From contig NZ_VTUC01000006.1 of assembly GCF_008364555.1 (NCBI RefSeq), positions 124,001 to 188,000 of the forward strand: a stretch of 64,000 nucleotides of DNA. Direction: 5' to 3'. Below are positions 37,735 through 50,732 of this stretch, one piece after another. Made by a program: the position numbers and the translations under genes. Position 1 is the stretch's first letter. Every line of letters starts with the position of its first letter. Below the pieces are notes generated by a model. That model saw only the letters and a program-made list of their open reading frames with translations, ran no database searches and was not told the origin of the DNA. The DNA is from Enterobacter vonholyi (GTDB lineage: Bacteria > Pseudomonadota > Gammaproteobacteria > Enterobacterales > Enterobacteriaceae).

Positions 37735-39129
37735 ATGACCACGGTACGCCATGAGAAAGACTCGATGGGCGCCATCGACGTCCCGGCCGACAAGCTATGG
37801 GGCGCGCAAACCCAGCGTTCGCTGGAGCATTTCCGTATCTCGACTGAAAAAATGCCCGTCTCGCTGATTCAGGCGCTGGCGCTCACCAAACGCGCGGCCG
37901 CGAAAGTGAACCAGGATTTAGGCCTGCTGACGGCAGACAAAGCGACCGCCATCATCAACGCCGCCGACGAAGTGCTGGCGGGCAAGCATCCCGATGAATT
38001 TCCCCTCGCTATCTGGCAGACCGGTTCCGGCACCCAGAGCAACATGAACATGAACGAAGTGCTGGCGAACCGGGCAAGCGAACTGCTGGGCGGCGTGCGC
38101 GGGATGGAGCGTAAGGTTCACCCGAACGATGACGTCAACAAGAGCCAGAGTTCTAACGACGTCTTCCCGACGGCCATGCACGTGGCGGCGGTGATTGCTA
38201 TCCGCGAGCAGCTTATCCCGCAGCTCAACGTCCTGAAGTCTACGCTCAACGAGAAGGCGCAGGCCTTCCGCGACATCGTCAAAATTGGCCGTACGCACCT
38301 GCAGGACGCCACGCCGCTGACGCTCGGCCAGGAGATTTCCGGCTGGGTGGCGATGCTGGAACACAATCTGAAGCATATTCAGAACAGCCTGCCGCATCTG
38401 GCGGAGCTGGCGCTCGGCGGGACGGCGGTTGGGACCGGGTTGAACACCCATCCGGAGTATGCGGTGCGCGTGGCGGAGGAGCTGGCAAACATAACCGGGC
38501 AGCCGTTCGTCACGGCGCCCAACAAGTTCGAGGCGCTGGCGACCTGCGATGCGCTGGTCCACATCCACGGCGCGCTGAAAGGGCTGGCGGCATCGCTGAT
38601 GAAAATCGCCAACGACGTGCGCTGGCTGGCCTCGGGCCCGCGCTGCGGCATCGGTGAAATCAGCATTCCGGAAAACGAGCCGGGCAGCTCCATCATGCCG
38701 GGTAAAGTCAACCCGACCCAGTGCGAAGCCATGACCATGCTCTGCTGCCAGGTGTTGGGCAACGATGTGGCCGTTAACCTGGGCGGTGCATCCGGCAACT
38801 TCGAGCTGAACGTCTATCGCCCGATGGTGATCCACAACGTTCTGCAATCGATTCGTCTGCTGGCGGACGGCATGGAGAGCTTTAATGAACACTGCGCGGT
38901 GGGGATCGAGCCAAACCGCGAGCGCATCAGCCAGCTGTTGAACGAATCGCTGATGCTGGTGACCGCGCTCAATACCCATATTGGCTACGACAAAGCCGCC
39001 GAGATCGCCAAAAAAGCGCATAAGGAGGGGCTGACGCTGAAAGCCTCCGCCCTGGCGCTGGGCTATCTGACGGAGGCGGAGTTCGATGCTTGGGTACGTC
39101 CCGAGGCGATGGTTGGCAGCCTGAAATAA
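37735..39129 (+). CDS. fumC: FumC, class II fumarase
   Basis: 464 residues from [20 protein letters not shown] (E. coli 467). An iron-free, oxygen-stable homotetrameric fumarase used when superoxide or low iron disables FumA. The superfamily signature [11 protein letters not shown] with its catalytic Ser is near residue 315; [16 protein letters not shown] is near 97 and [19 protein letters not shown] near 185. AAGGAGAAAGTA precedes the ATG. Its stop directly abuts the tus stop on the other strand. Confidence 0.97.
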   Translation: MTTVRHEKDSMGAIDVPADKLWGAQTQRSLEHFRISTEKMPVSLIQALALTKRAAAKVNQDLGLLTADKATAIINAADEVLAGKHPDEFPLAIWQTGSGTQSNMNMNEVLANRASELLGGVRGMERKVHPNDDVNKSQSSNDVFPTAMHVAAVIAIREQLIPQLNVLKSTLNEKAQAFRDIVKIGRTHLQDATPLTLGQEISGWVAMLEHNLKHIQNSLPHLAELALGGTAVGTGLNTHPEYAVRVAEELANITGQPFVTAPNKFEALATCDALVHIHGALKGLAASLMKIANDVRWLASGPRCGIGEISIPENEPGSSIMPGKVNPTQCEAMTMLCCQVLGNDVAVNLGGASGNFELNVYRPMVIHNVLQSIRLLADGMESFNEHCAVGIEPNRERISQLLNESLMLVTALNTHIGYDKAAEIAKKAHKEGLTLKASALALGYLTEAEFDAWVRPEAMVGSLK

Positions 39130-40059
39130 TTACCTCGCTACGTACAGGTGCAGCCGCGGAATAATCAGCTGAAGCGGCTGCGCCTGAGGTCGGTAACGGT
39201 GCTGGACATTTTCAGCATCGTAATTCAGCAATTCACCAATATCCGGCACTATGGCCCCCCGATCGTCATCATAGAGCGCAATCAGCGGCGTTGGGCAGGC
39301 ATACTGCACCTGTTTTTGCTGGCCGGAATACCAGACGCGGGCGATAGGCTGAACCTTCACCGGGCGCTTAATTTTGAGGCGCGTATCCGCCGGCAGCGAG
39401 GCGATGCTGTGGTACTCCTGTTCGAGGCGCTCAATCCACTGCTCACGCGACCACGGCGCGACGGTGCGCGGCGTCTTCAGGCTTTTTTCCAGCTGCGCCA
39501 GAATTTCATCCCGGGTGAAGTTTTTAATGATGTGCTTATTCGCCCAGCCGAAGCGCAGCGTGGCGGGATGACGCAGTACCGTCAGCGTGCGATAGGCATT
39601 CAGGGTAATTAACCCCGGAAGCTGACGGTGCACCCACTCAAACCGGGCGGCGGGGGCCAGGCCCGACTCTTCGGTAACGATTTTCTCAAATGCCGCTTTC
39701 AGGCTGTTGATATGGGTAATCTGGCTTTCCAGCGCTTCGCGCGCTGCGGCATCGGTTTGCAGGCAGATCACGCCGGGCAGCCGCACCGCCGCCTTGCTGC
39801 TGCGCTGTTCAGACTGCTGCTGGATAAAAAGATGGCGATAGTGCTTCATCGCCAGCTCCAGTGCGGCATTGCCGATGTGCTGCTTCACGTCGATGGTATC
39901 CAGCGGATCGTGCTCGGCCCCTTTGACCACCTCGGGCAGGGTGAAGACGCGCGCGGCCAGCAGGCGGCAGGTCTGCAAACGTTCTGTCAGGGTTAGCAGC
40001 TCGTGTTCTATTTCCCGAAACGTGCTGTTCAGCCGTTCGATGAGATCGTAGGTCGCCAT
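39130..40059 (-). CDS. tus: Tus, replication terminator protein
   Basis: 309 residues from [20 protein letters not shown], the exact E. coli length. A monomeric DNA-binding protein that stops forks in one direction at Ter sites, blocking DnaB. The Tus region [20 protein letters not shown] (about 155-175) and the beta-strand segments near [17 protein letters not shown] (cited loosely) fit the family; [17 protein letters not shown] near 245 is the interdomain strand. A Ter site lies over its promoter, giving autorepression as in E. coli. Confidence 0.95.
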   Translation of the reverse strand: MATYDLIERLNSTFREIEHELLTLTERLQTCRLLAARVFTLPEVVKGAEHDPLDTIDVKQHIGNAALELAMKHYRHLFIQQQSEQRSSKAAVRLPGVICLQTDAAAREALESQITHINSLKAAFEKIVTEESGLAPAARFEWVHRQLPGLITLNAYRTLTVLRHPATLRFGWANKHIIKNFTRDEILAQLEKSLKTPRTVAPWSREQWIERLEQEYHSIASLPADTRLKIKRPVKVQPIARVWYSGQQKQVQYACPTPLIALYDDDRGAIVPDIGELLNYDAENVQHRYRPQAQPLQLIIPRLHLYVAR

Positions 40060-40068
40060 ATACACTCT

Positions 40069-40090
40069 CATTAGTTACAACATACTTATC
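40069..40090 (-). promoter_or_regulatory. Ter replication-arrest site (TerB-like)
   Basis: Minus strand 40089-40070 reads ATAAGTATGTTGTAACTAAT, matching E. coli TerB except near the ends (20 of 22 over the longer core). By the E. coli geometry the conserved G:C pair that locks Tus lies at the high-coordinate side. Forks moving right to left should therefore be stopped, while those from the other side pass. It sits 10-30 bases before tus, so Tus also represses its own gene. Confidence 0.93.
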
Positions 40091-40132
40091 ATATAGCACA
40101 GCACGCCGGGTCAGGCCAGCGTGCGCTTGAAG

Positions 40133-41431
40133 TCAGGCAGGGACGGGAAGGGCGATGTTATGGTACACCGGCCAGTTAAAGCAGAAGCGCGCGCCGCCGA
40201 GCTCGCTCTCCTCGCAATGCACCGTACCGCCCATGGCCTGGGCGATAGAGTAGACAATTGCCAGCCCCAGGCCACATCCTCCGGTGGCGCGATCGCGGCT
40301 GGGATCGAGGCGGACAAACGGTTCAAACACGGTTTCGCGTGCTTCCGGGGCAATCCCCGGTCCGTCATCCTCTACAGTCAGGCTGGCCTGGTTTCCCTGC
40401 AAATCCAGCCCAATTTGCAGCGTACTTTCGCTGTAGCGCATGGCGTTATTCATCAGGTTGTCCAGAACGCGCTCCATCAGGCGCATATCAAGCGCGCCGT
40501 AATCACCCGGCGTGACGCGCGTCAACAGCGTGCGCTGCGGGTTTACGCTCTGAACATCGTCAATATGGGTTTGCAGCCACGCGGGCAGATCCGGCGTGCT
40601 GAGGTTCAGTTCGTTTTGCGGGCGATCGAGGCGCGCGTAGGTCAGCAGCTCTTCAATCAGCGCTTCGAGTTGGCCAATATCGCGGTTCAGGGCCTGAGAC
40701 TCCGCTTCCGTCAGATTCTCGCTCATCTCCAGACGATAGCGCAGGCGAACCAGCGGCGTGCGCAGTTCATGTGCAATCCCGTCGATCAGCTGCTTCTTAC
40801 TGGCTATCAGGGCATTAATGTTATCGGCCATCTGGTTAAAGGCCACGCCAAGGCGTTCAAAGCTGGAACCGCTGTCGAAGTGAATGCGTTCGGTGAAATG
40901 CCCTTCGCCAAAACGCTGCGCGGCGGATTCCAGTTTCAGCATGTCCTGCCAGTGGGGGCGCATCCAGATAAAGACCGGAAACGCGAGCGAAATGGCGATA
41001 AAGGCCATCAGCGCCATGTCCAGCAGACGCATCTGGTGCAGATAATAGAGATAGGGCACCGGCCCGACGGCAAGCACGTAATGGCTGCGAGGAATACGCT
41101 GGATAAAGGTGTATTTCTCATCCAGCGCGACGATGTCCCCGTCGCGCAGACGTTGCATGGCAGGCGGGTCCAGATCGAAATCTTTCAACGGCTCGATGCG
41201 TAAATCGAATGACAGATTCAGATCCAGCTCTTTCAGGGTTTTCGCCCAGTCGTGTGGCGGGATCTCTCTTAGCTCGCTGCGCATCAGATAGAGCGAGCTT
41301 TTCATCAGATCGTCCAGCGACTGCCTGCCCGCACGTTCGGCGGTAAATTTATAAACCAGCCCGACCAGCATGGTCATCACCAGGAAGCAGACAAACAGTA
41401 AAAGATAAAACTGCACAAACAGCTTTTTCAT
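40133..41431 (-). CDS. rstB: RstB, sensor histidine kinase
   Basis: 432 residues (E. coli 433). N-terminal helix, periplasmic sensor domain (about 30-135), second helix (MALMAFIAISLAFPVFIWM), HAMP linker, HisKA with phosphorylated His in GIAHELRTPLVRLRYRLEM (about 245) and an HATPase domain (DNLMNNAMRYSE, DDGPGI, GGCGLGLAIVYSIAQAMGG cited in parts). It partners RstA. Separated from rstA by an unusual 573-bp insert, whereas in E. coli they are adjacent. Confidence 0.94.
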   Translation of the reverse strand: MKKLFVQFYLLLFVCFLVMTMLVGLVYKFTAERAGRQSLDDLMKSSLYLMRSELREIPPHDWAKTLKELDLNLSFDLRIEPLKDFDLDPPAMQRLRDGDIVALDEKYTFIQRIPRSHYVLAVGPVPYLYYLHQMRLLDMALMAFIAISLAFPVFIWMRPHWQDMLKLESAAQRFGEGHFTERIHFDSGSSFERLGVAFNQMADNINALIASKKQLIDGIAHELRTPLVRLRYRLEMSENLTEAESQALNRDIGQLEALIEELLTYARLDRPQNELNLSTPDLPAWLQTHIDDVQSVNPQRTLLTRVTPGDYGALDMRLMERVLDNLMNNAMRYSESTLQIGLDLQGNQASLTVEDDGPGIAPEARETVFEPFVRLDPSRDRATGGCGLGLAIVYSIAQAMGGTVHCEESELGGARFCFNWPVYHNIALPVPA

Positions 41432-41506
41432 TGGATCTCACCGCAAAAACACTATGTGCAGAATATACATGAAAACCCTTCGAGTTTTTCACGTCTGTCG
41501 AGCGTG

Positions 41507-41767
41507 TTATATGGCTTTCGCGCTGTTTTTTACCTTGGCGATGAGTTTTTCGGTCATCGCCAGTCCTTCAGCAATATGCGTATCAATCACATCCGTCCCG
41601 TATTCGCTGATGAGGTCCAGCAGTATTTCGTAAGACTGGATGAGTTCCAGCAGGTCAAAGAGCGCTTTTTGATCGGTTCTTGAGGGGGTGACGTGGTTAA
41701 GGGTTGCCTGATTAACAATCCACTCAAGATTGGTTTTTATCGCTTCTACCTGACCGTAGCTATACAT
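41507..41767 (-). CDS. Uncharacterised 86-residue protein between rstA and rstB
   Basis: I do not recognise this protein. MYSYGQVEAIKTNLEWIVNQ then mostly helical and acidic (DLLELIQSYEILLDLISEYG), with no Cys, no signal and no membrane helix; the C-terminus is basic (KLIAKVKNSAKAI). It is AT-richer than its neighbours. The ribosome site is weak: GAGG is 17 bases before the ATG. It could be a real inserted small gene whose product acts in the RstAB circuit, or a decayed remnant. Confidence 0.5.
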   Translation of the reverse strand: MYSYGQVEAIKTNLEWIVNQATLNHVTPSRTDQKALFDLLELIQSYEILLDLISEYGTDVIDTHIAEGLAMTEKLIAKVKNSAKAI

Positions 41768-42004
41768 ATGTCATGGGCTTAAATCCTCATTTCAAGATTT
41801 ATTGGAGAGATGTCGTGAAAGCTTCACGGCGAAAATGAGTAAAACGATCGCAAGAGCGGGGCGAGCTGAAGAAAGGAGAGTCGAGAAGGTAATTATGGAA
41901 TAGTTCGCGTGCTTAGCAAGTAAATTGTTGCGCAAACGTAAAAATAAACGTACGAAAGAGAAGGCATCATCGCGCAATGCCTTCATTTCTGTCAGGTTAT
42001 CTTC
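41768..42004 (-). other. Rest of the rstA-rstB insert
   Basis: AT-rich spacer directly after the rstA stop. It contains an open frame of 64 codons (41792-41986, minus) with one hydrophobic stretch (PALAIVLLIFAVKL) but no ribosome site, so I do not call it a gene. No terminator hairpin with a T-run was seen, so rstA transcripts may still reach rstB. Confidence 0.4.
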
Positions 42005-42721
42005 TCAGGTTTCCCATGCATGTGGGGCAAACAGATAACCCTTATTACGCACGGTTTTAATGCGGTAGGGCTCGGTGGCGTTATCCTGCAGTTTTTTGCG
42101 CAGACGCGAAATCGCCACGTCAACGCTGCGGTCCATTCCGTCATAGCTCACGCCACGCAGGTTTTTCAGCAGCGCGTCACGGTCCATAATCTGTCCGGCA
42201 TGCGTTGCCAGCTCCCACAGCAGGTCAAAATCTGCGGTAGAAAGGGCGATAAGTTCGCCAGAGAGCAGCACCTGACGATTAATCGGATCAATAGACAGCG
42301 TCCCGAAGCGCATCGCTTTGTGCGGCGTCAGAGACGGCGCCGGTGCTTCGCGTTCGATGCTGGCGTGCTGGCGTAAATGGAGGCGCAGGCGAGCGAGCAG
42401 GACGGCAGGCGGTGTGGTTTTCAGAATGTAGTCATTGGCACCCATCTCCAGCGACAAAATGTGGTTCATATCGCTGTCCAGCGAGGTGAGCAGGACAATA
42501 GGGCCCTCCCAACGGGAGCGCAGGTCACGGCAGAGCGTCATGCCGTCTTTGCCTGGCAACATGATATCCAGCAGCACCAGATCCGGGTTTTCACGGACGA
42601 CCACCTCTTCGGCACGATCGCCGCGAGGTTCAACAATGACGTCCATATCATGTTTACCCAGATAGGCGGCGATCAGCTGCCCGACTTCGGGTTCGTCTTC
42701 AACATAAACAATCTTATTCAT
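42005..42721 (-). CDS. rstA: RstA, OmpR-family response regulator
   Basis: 238 residues from MNKIVYVEDEPEVGQLIAAY (E. coli 239). The receiver domain has the acidic pair near residue 8 and phosphorylated Asp in LVLLDIMLPGKDG (about 52), with the switch Thr in VLLTSLDSD and the Lys in YILKTTPP. The winged-helix domain (about 140-238) ends SYDGMDRSVDVAISRLRKKL. The upstream in-frame start at 42757 adds unconserved residues and is rejected. RstAB is controlled by PhoPQ in relatives. Confidence 0.95.
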   Translation of the reverse strand: MNKIVYVEDEPEVGQLIAAYLGKHDMDVIVEPRGDRAEEVVVRENPDLVLLDIMLPGKDGMTLCRDLRSRWEGPIVLLTSLDSDMNHILSLEMGANDYILKTTPPAVLLARLRLHLRQHASIEREAPAPSLTPHKAMRFGTLSIDPINRQVLLSGELIALSTADFDLLWELATHAGQIMDRDALLKNLRGVSYDGMDRSVDVAISRLRKKLQDNATEPYRIKTVRNKGYLFAPHAWET

Positions 42722-42766
42722 ACAGCGTCTGTTTTCGTGAAAAAAGCCAACATACACCGCGAAACC

Positions 42767-42783
42767 TTAACCTTCCATTAATC
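42767..42783 (-). promoter_or_regulatory. Candidate PhoP box of rstA
   Basis: Minus strand reads GATTAATGGAAGGTTAA, two GTTTA-like half sites (GATTAA and GGTTAA) five bases apart, about 45 bases before rstA. Half-site matches are modest. rstA is a known PhoP target, which raises the prior. Confidence 0.4.
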
Positions 42784-42831
42784 TTTCAAAATTAACGCCG
42801 GTTCCGTAATTCTGGCTGTTATTCGCTTTCA

Positions 42832-43554
42832 CTAGCGCAGCGGTCGGCCACCGTCCACGGCAAAGGTTCTGCCGGTGACGTAGCAGCTGGTGAGCAGGTA
42901 ATCCACGAGGTCGATGACCTCTTTCTCGCCGGGGGCGATTTTCATGAGCGACTTATTCAGCGCCTGCTGGCGATACTCTGCATCATCGTTTTCGTTAAAC
43001 AAAATCATCGCCGGGGCGATGGCGTTCACCTTCACCTCCGGGGCGAGCTTGCGGGCAAACGAGCGGGTCATGTTATCCAGCGCGGCTTTACTGGCCGCGT
43101 AGGCGATGTGCTTGTCGCTGCCGCGCTCCACTACATAATCGGTGAAGTGAATGATGTCGCCCGCAGCGTGCCCGTGGCCGCGCAGCAGGTCCTGCAGAGC
43201 GTGGTTAAGCAGATAAGGGGCATTGACGTGGATCTGCAGCATGGAGGAGAGCGTTTCGCTAAGTGACGTACCGGGTTTTTCGGCACGCCATGCGCTGGCG
43301 TTATGGATCACGGCGCGCAGCCCCGTCGTGGTGGCTTTTACCGTTTCCGCGAAAGCCAGAATGCCTTCATCGGTTGAAAAATCAGCCTGAATGCAGACCG
43401 CCCCCGCTTTGCGTAACCCTTCAATCGACGGGTATTCCGTACGGTAGCTGACAATGACCGGATGGCGAAGGTTGAGAAAGTGATGGGCGAGGGCGAGGCC
43501 GATACGGCGGCCTCCACCGGTAATCAGTATTGGGCGAAGCGGTGCATTTCCCAT
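42832..43554 (-). CDS. folM: FolM, dihydromonapterin reductase
   Basis: 240 residues, the E. coli length. A short-chain dehydrogenase that reduces dihydromonapterin (and weakly dihydrofolate) with NADPH. The cofactor motif is LITGGGRRIGLALA, and the TDYVVERGSDKHIAYAASKAA region (cited in part) holds the catalytic Tyr-x3-Lys. The E. coli gene ydgC, normally between folM and rstA, is missing here: only 110 bp separates them. Confidence 0.93.
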   Translation of the reverse strand: MGNAPLRPILITGGGRRIGLALAHHFLNLRHPVIVSYRTEYPSIEGLRKAGAVCIQADFSTDEGILAFAETVKATTTGLRAVIHNASAWRAEKPGTSLSETLSSMLQIHVNAPYLLNHALQDLLRGHGHAAGDIIHFTDYVVERGSDKHIAYAASKAALDNMTRSFARKLAPEVKVNAIAPAMILFNENDDAEYRQQALNKSLMKIAPGEKEVIDLVDYLLTSCYVTGRTFAVDGGRPLR

Positions 43555-43593
43555 CGTATTCTCCTTTACAGTTCAACAATGGGAAAGGCGATG

Positions 43594-44976
43594 CTATCCC
43601 ATTAACATCCAGGTTGCCGGTAGGGCAGCAACCAGTAACAGTCCAATCAATGCCATCTCACGGCGTTTCAGCGCATTCTCCAGCTGATGCGTGCGGCGGG
43701 CATAGATAAACACCAGCAGACCCGGTGCGTACAGCACTACCGACAGTAGCAGATGCATAGGACCGGAAGCATACAACAACCACAGGCCGTAAATACAGGC
43801 TCCGACACCCACAACATAATGCGCCGGGCGTGTGGCAATTTTTAACAGATACGCACCCACTAAGAAATAGGGTACCAGAATCATCTCCGAGGCGATGGTC
43901 AGCAGGGTGTTATAGTCTGAACCTGTGAGCCAGATCAGCACCAGACAGACCTGAACGCTGATGTTGGTCAGCCAGAGCGATGCCGACGGCGCACTGTTTT
44001 GGTTTTGACGGGCGAACAGGCGTGGAAACGCTTTGTGCGTCGCGGCCAGGAAAGGCACTTCTGCCGCCATGATGGTCCAGCTCAGATACGCGCCGCAGAC
44101 GGATATGATAAGGCCAGCCGCAATCACCACGTCGCCCCAGGGGCCGAGCATTTTCACCATCAGCCCTGCCATTGACGGGTTACGCATTTCAGCCAGTTCA
44201 GGACGCGCCACCACGCCCAGCGACAGCAGCGTTACCAGCAGATAGACCCCGAGCGCAGCGAGTACGGCCAGCAGCGTGGCGCGGCCCACATCGCGTTTAT
44301 TTCGGGCTCGGGCAGAAACCACGACCGCGCCTTCTACACCGATGAACACCCACAGGGTAATTAGCATCGTGTTTTTCACCTGCTCCCAGACGGGGACGCC
44401 CAGCGCAACGCCGCTGAAATCAAGCTTAAACACGTCCATACGGAACGCAATGAAGGCCAGAACGATAAACAGGCCGAGCGGAACCAGCTTCGCGAGCGTC
44501 GCCACCAGATTGATGCTGGCGGCCGTTTGTACGCCACGTAACACCAGCCAGTGGACGAACCACAATAACACCGAGGCGCCCACAATAGACTGCCAGGTAT
44601 TTCCGTCGCCAAAGAGGCGCAGCTCAGGCGTATCGGTAAAGAAACTGAGCGCCGAGAAGACGATTACCAGATAGGAGACGTTGGCGATAACGGCACACAG
44701 CCAGTATCCCCACGCGGAACAGAAGCCAATCAGCTCGCCGAAACCTTCACGCGCATAGGTGAAAATGCCGCCGTCCAGATCCGGGCGAATGCGGGTGAGC
44801 AGCAGCATAGCGAAGGCCAGCAGCAATATTCCGACACCCGTAATGCCCCAGCCAATGATGAGCGCAGAAGGGCTCGCGACTGCCGCCATATTTTGCGGCA
44901 AACTGAATACGCCCGCACCCAGCATTGAGCTTAAAACGAGTGCAGTCAGAGCACTCAGGCCAAGTTTCTTTTCCAT
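43594..44976 (-). CDS. ydgI: YdgI, predicted arginine/ornithine antiporter
   Basis: 460 residues from MEKKLGLSALTALVLSSMLG. An APC-superfamily basic amino acid antiporter (ArcD-like) with about 12-13 helices. The conserved substrate loop GAGVFSLPQNMA is at the start and WVFIGVEGAVVVSARARNKR near residue 200. Substrate is inferred from family only. An in-frame start at 45000 is less likely. Confidence 0.9.
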   Translation of the reverse strand: MEKKLGLSALTALVLSSMLGAGVFSLPQNMAAVASPSALIIGWGITGVGILLLAFAMLLLTRIRPDLDGGIFTYAREGFGELIGFCSAWGYWLCAVIANVSYLVIVFSALSFFTDTPELRLFGDGNTWQSIVGASVLLWFVHWLVLRGVQTAASINLVATLAKLVPLGLFIVLAFIAFRMDVFKLDFSGVALGVPVWEQVKNTMLITLWVFIGVEGAVVVSARARNKRDVGRATLLAVLAALGVYLLVTLLSLGVVARPELAEMRNPSMAGLMVKMLGPWGDVVIAAGLIISVCGAYLSWTIMAAEVPFLAATHKAFPRLFARQNQNSAPSASLWLTNISVQVCLVLIWLTGSDYNTLLTIASEMILVPYFLVGAYLLKIATRPAHYVVGVGACIYGLWLLYASGPMHLLLSVVLYAPGLLVFIYARRTHQLENALKRREMALIGLLLVAALPATWMLMG

Positions 44977-45118
44977 TGGCTTCCTGTTATGAAAGGTCAA
45001 AATCCAGAATAATTATTTCGCTCAGGCGCATAAAAATGGTGGATCACACTAAGGCGCGGGATTTTACGGAGTGTAACGAAAGCATGCAATGACGTGAGGC
45101 AGAAATTCAAAAAAAGTA

Positions 45119-45147
45119 ACAAAAAAAGGCGGCATTGCGCCGCCTTT
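45119..45147 (-). terminator. ydgH terminator
   Basis: AAGGCGGC / GCCGCCTT hairpin with five-base loop, followed on the minus strand by seven or more T. Confidence 0.88.
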
Positions 45148-45162
45148 CGTAAACGACTTTTG

Positions 45163-46107
45163 TTACTTGTACAGATCGGCGCTGATGGTCACGTTGTTAC
45201 CACGTTCCTGCCACTGGCGGGTGATGTGGTAGTACTTCGCCCCTTTCTTCGCCGCACGCTTCGCGACCTGGTAAGAGACTTCCGTCATGTTGCCGTAGTT
45301 GCCGGTAAATTTGATGCTGTCGAACGGCACCATCTGCGCAGCAGTGGCGTTGTTCAGCTCTTCAATTTTGGTACCGTCCGGCAGCGTAACGGAGTAACGG
45401 CCACCTTTCGTGGACTGCGTTTCAAAGAAACGACCCACTTCAGCGCTTGGAGCCGCCGTCGTTGCGACGCCAGGAATTTCAACTTTCTTCGCGGCTTCGC
45501 CGCCTTTCGCTATCGCCGCGCGACCCGCTTCTGAATTCGCCGGGATGGCATCCGGGCTTTGCAGAACACGTTTTTTCGCATCTTTTTTATAGATGAACGC
45601 GGTAATGCGCTGGTTGCCACCCTGGTTAGCATCGACCTGACGCACGATGTAGAAAGAATAAGCTCCTTTCTCTTTCGCGGCTTTGGTGATGGCATCGTTC
45701 ACTTCAGGCTGGCTGCGGTAAAAGCCCTGAACGGTGACGGTGTCGTAGGGTTCCAGCTCAATCGCCTGATCTTTCGGCAGTTCAACAACACCGTTGATCA
45801 CGCGGTTTTTCGGTGCGTCAGCTTTTGGCGCATTGTCTTTGAATAGCGCGATGGTCACGCGCAGGTTACCGCTGTTGCCGTAATCTGACTGGTCAACGAC
45901 ATAAAACGAGGCCGCCCCGTTTTTATCAGCAGCTTTTGATGCAGCGGCGACGGCGTCGCCAATAGAATTATAACGACCCACAATGACCGTATGGTCAAAA
46001 GGTTTTAACGCTGCCGCTTGCTCCGGCGTTAACTCTGTTGCGGCATTCGCAGACAGGGCGGTCGCGGAAAGAAGTGCGGACGCCAGGAGTGTGTTCTTAA
46101 GCTTCAT
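45163..46107 (-). CDS. ydgH: YdgH, periplasmic triple-DUF1471 protein
   Basis: 314 residues from MKLKNTLLASALLSATALSA, the E. coli length, with a signal peptide. Three DUF1471 (YdgH/BhsA/McbA) domains follow at about 30-90, 105-165 and 245-314; each has the pattern 'G-a-Y-(Y/F)-h-I/V-D/R-Q' (GAASFYVVDQ, GAYSFYIVRQ, GAKYYHITRQ). The family is linked to stress and biofilm. The frame upstream to 46137 is not homologous. Confidence 0.92.
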   Translation of the reverse strand: MKLKNTLLASALLSATALSANAATELTPEQAAALKPFDHTVIVGRYNSIGDAVAAASKAADKNGAASFYVVDQSDYGNSGNLRVTIALFKDNAPKADAPKNRVINGVVELPKDQAIELEPYDTVTVQGFYRSQPEVNDAITKAAKEKGAYSFYIVRQVDANQGGNQRITAFIYKKDAKKRVLQSPDAIPANSEAGRAAIAKGGEAAKKVEIPGVATTAAPSAEVGRFFETQSTKGGRYSVTLPDGTKIEELNNATAAQMVPFDSIKFTGNYGNMTEVSYQVAKRAAKKGAKYYHITRQWQERGNNVTISADLYK

Positions 46108-48172
<2,065 letters not shown>

Positions 48173-48179
48173 GGGGTAG

Positions 48180-49571
<1,392 letters not shown>

Positions 49572-49589
49572 GTTGCGCTGAAACGAAAA

Positions 49590-49617
49590 AACCGCCGAAT
49601 TTGGCGGTTTTTTTATT
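49590..49617. terminator. pntB / uspE bidirectional terminator
   Basis: AAACCGCC / GGCGGTTT hairpin (49590-49611) with T-runs both ways, between convergent genes. Confidence 0.88.
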
Positions 49618-49635
49618 GTCGGGCGGCGTCAGGTG

Positions 49636-50586
49636 TTAATCGTCTTCCGGATCGTCCAGCTCAACCGGCGTCTGGTACTCATCCGGCTTAATGACCAGCA
49701 GGTCGCAGCGCAGATGGTCGATCACCTGTTCGGCGGTATTGCCGAGGAAGGCGGCAGAAATACCGGTCCGGCCGATAGTACCCAGCACCACAATCCCAGC
49801 CTGCAGGTGTTCCGCCAGGTCCGGGATCACCTCTTCAGGCAACCCTTTTTCCACGTGGGTCATTTTCTCATCAATGCTGAATTTCTGGCGCAGCGCTTTC
49901 ATGGCCAGCAGATGCTGACCGCGGATCGCGTCGTTGTACACGCTCGGGTCAAACTCAGGTAGCTCAATGGCAATGTTAATAGGGGTGACCGGATAGGCAC
50001 CTACCAGGTGCACTTCAGTATGATTGACCTGGTCTGCAAGCTGGATGGTCTCCTTCACCAGCTTCTCGTTCAGGGAGTTGTGGTAATCCTCTTCGCTAGC
50101 GAGGTTTACCGCCACAACGGCTTTCCCGCCTTCAGGCCACGGCTGGTCTTTAACCATCCAGACCGGGCAAGGGCATTTGCGCAGCAGATGCCAGTCGGTC
50201 GGGGTGAAGATCACGGATTCCAGCTTGTCGTGCTGGTGCGCCATCTTCAGCAGCAGATCGTGCCCACCGGCGACAACTTCCTGGATGATGGCTTCGAAAG
50301 GTCGGTTGTGCCAGACCACTTTAATATCAATGGGAACACCCGCTTCCAGGTAATACTTCGCCTGTTCTCGGATCCACGCGGTACGCTGGCTGATGACGCC
50401 CTGACGCATAGCGGTTCGCTCGTCAGGCGACAGAAGGGTGGTCATCTCATACGAGAAGTCATAGATCGGCAAAAACGCTTTGATTTTGCCACCAATCCGT
50501 TGATGTAAATACACAGCACGTCGTAATGCCGGCTGATCGTCCTGATTCGGATCGATAGCTACCAGCATGTTTTGATACTTGGCCAT
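49636..50586 (-). CDS. uspE: UspE, tandem universal stress protein
   Basis: 316 residues, two Usp domains in tandem (about 1-150 and 155-310). The first begins [20 protein letters not shown]; the second has the [20 protein letters not shown] loop (cited in part) of the ATP-binding G-2x-G-9x-G type near residue 275. It is involved in DNA-damage resistance, motility and adhesion. In E. coli fnr follows directly upstream; here a 3.4-kb element intervenes. Confidence 0.94.
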   Translation of the reverse strand: MAKYQNMLVAIDPNQDDQPALRRAVYLHQRIGGKIKAFLPIYDFSYEMTTLLSPDERTAMRQGVISQRTAWIREQAKYYLEAGVPIDIKVVWHNRPFEAIIQEVVAGGHDLLLKMAHQHDKLESVIFTPTDWHLLRKCPCPVWMVKDQPWPEGGKAVVAVNLASEEDYHNSLNEKLVKETIQLADQVNHTEVHLVGAYPVTPINIAIELPEFDPSVYNDAIRGQHLLAMKALRQKFSIDEKMTHVEKGLPEEVIPDLAEHLQAGIVVLGTIGRTGISAAFLGNTAEQVIDHLRCDLLVIKPDEYQTPVELDDPEDD

Positions 50587-50669
50587 ACAGGTCTCCTTAC
50601 TACTGTCACCACAGTCTGTAATTAAAAGAGTAACCTATATATCCTGAATGAAACAGAGGGGAGGTTTTG

Positions 50670-50700
50670 CCAGATCAATAAATCATGCAAATTTATTGGT
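50670..50700. repeat. attL-like repeat and dyad
   Basis: CCAGATCAATAAATCA then TGCAAATTTATTGGT. It repeats at 54027 with 15 of 16 bases identical, and each copy also forms an AATAAAT/ATTTATT dyad, like the arms of a tyrosine-recombinase core site. Confidence 0.5.
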
Positions 50701-50732
50701 TCGTACTGCTGCATGATGAATGTAAAGATTTT

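Noticed and set aside
37918..39021. A 367-codon minus-strand open frame
   Set aside because: Antisense shadow of fumC.
41792..41986. 64-codon ORF with one hydrophobic segment after rstA
   Set aside because: No ribosome site, and composition is uncertain; not called as a gene.
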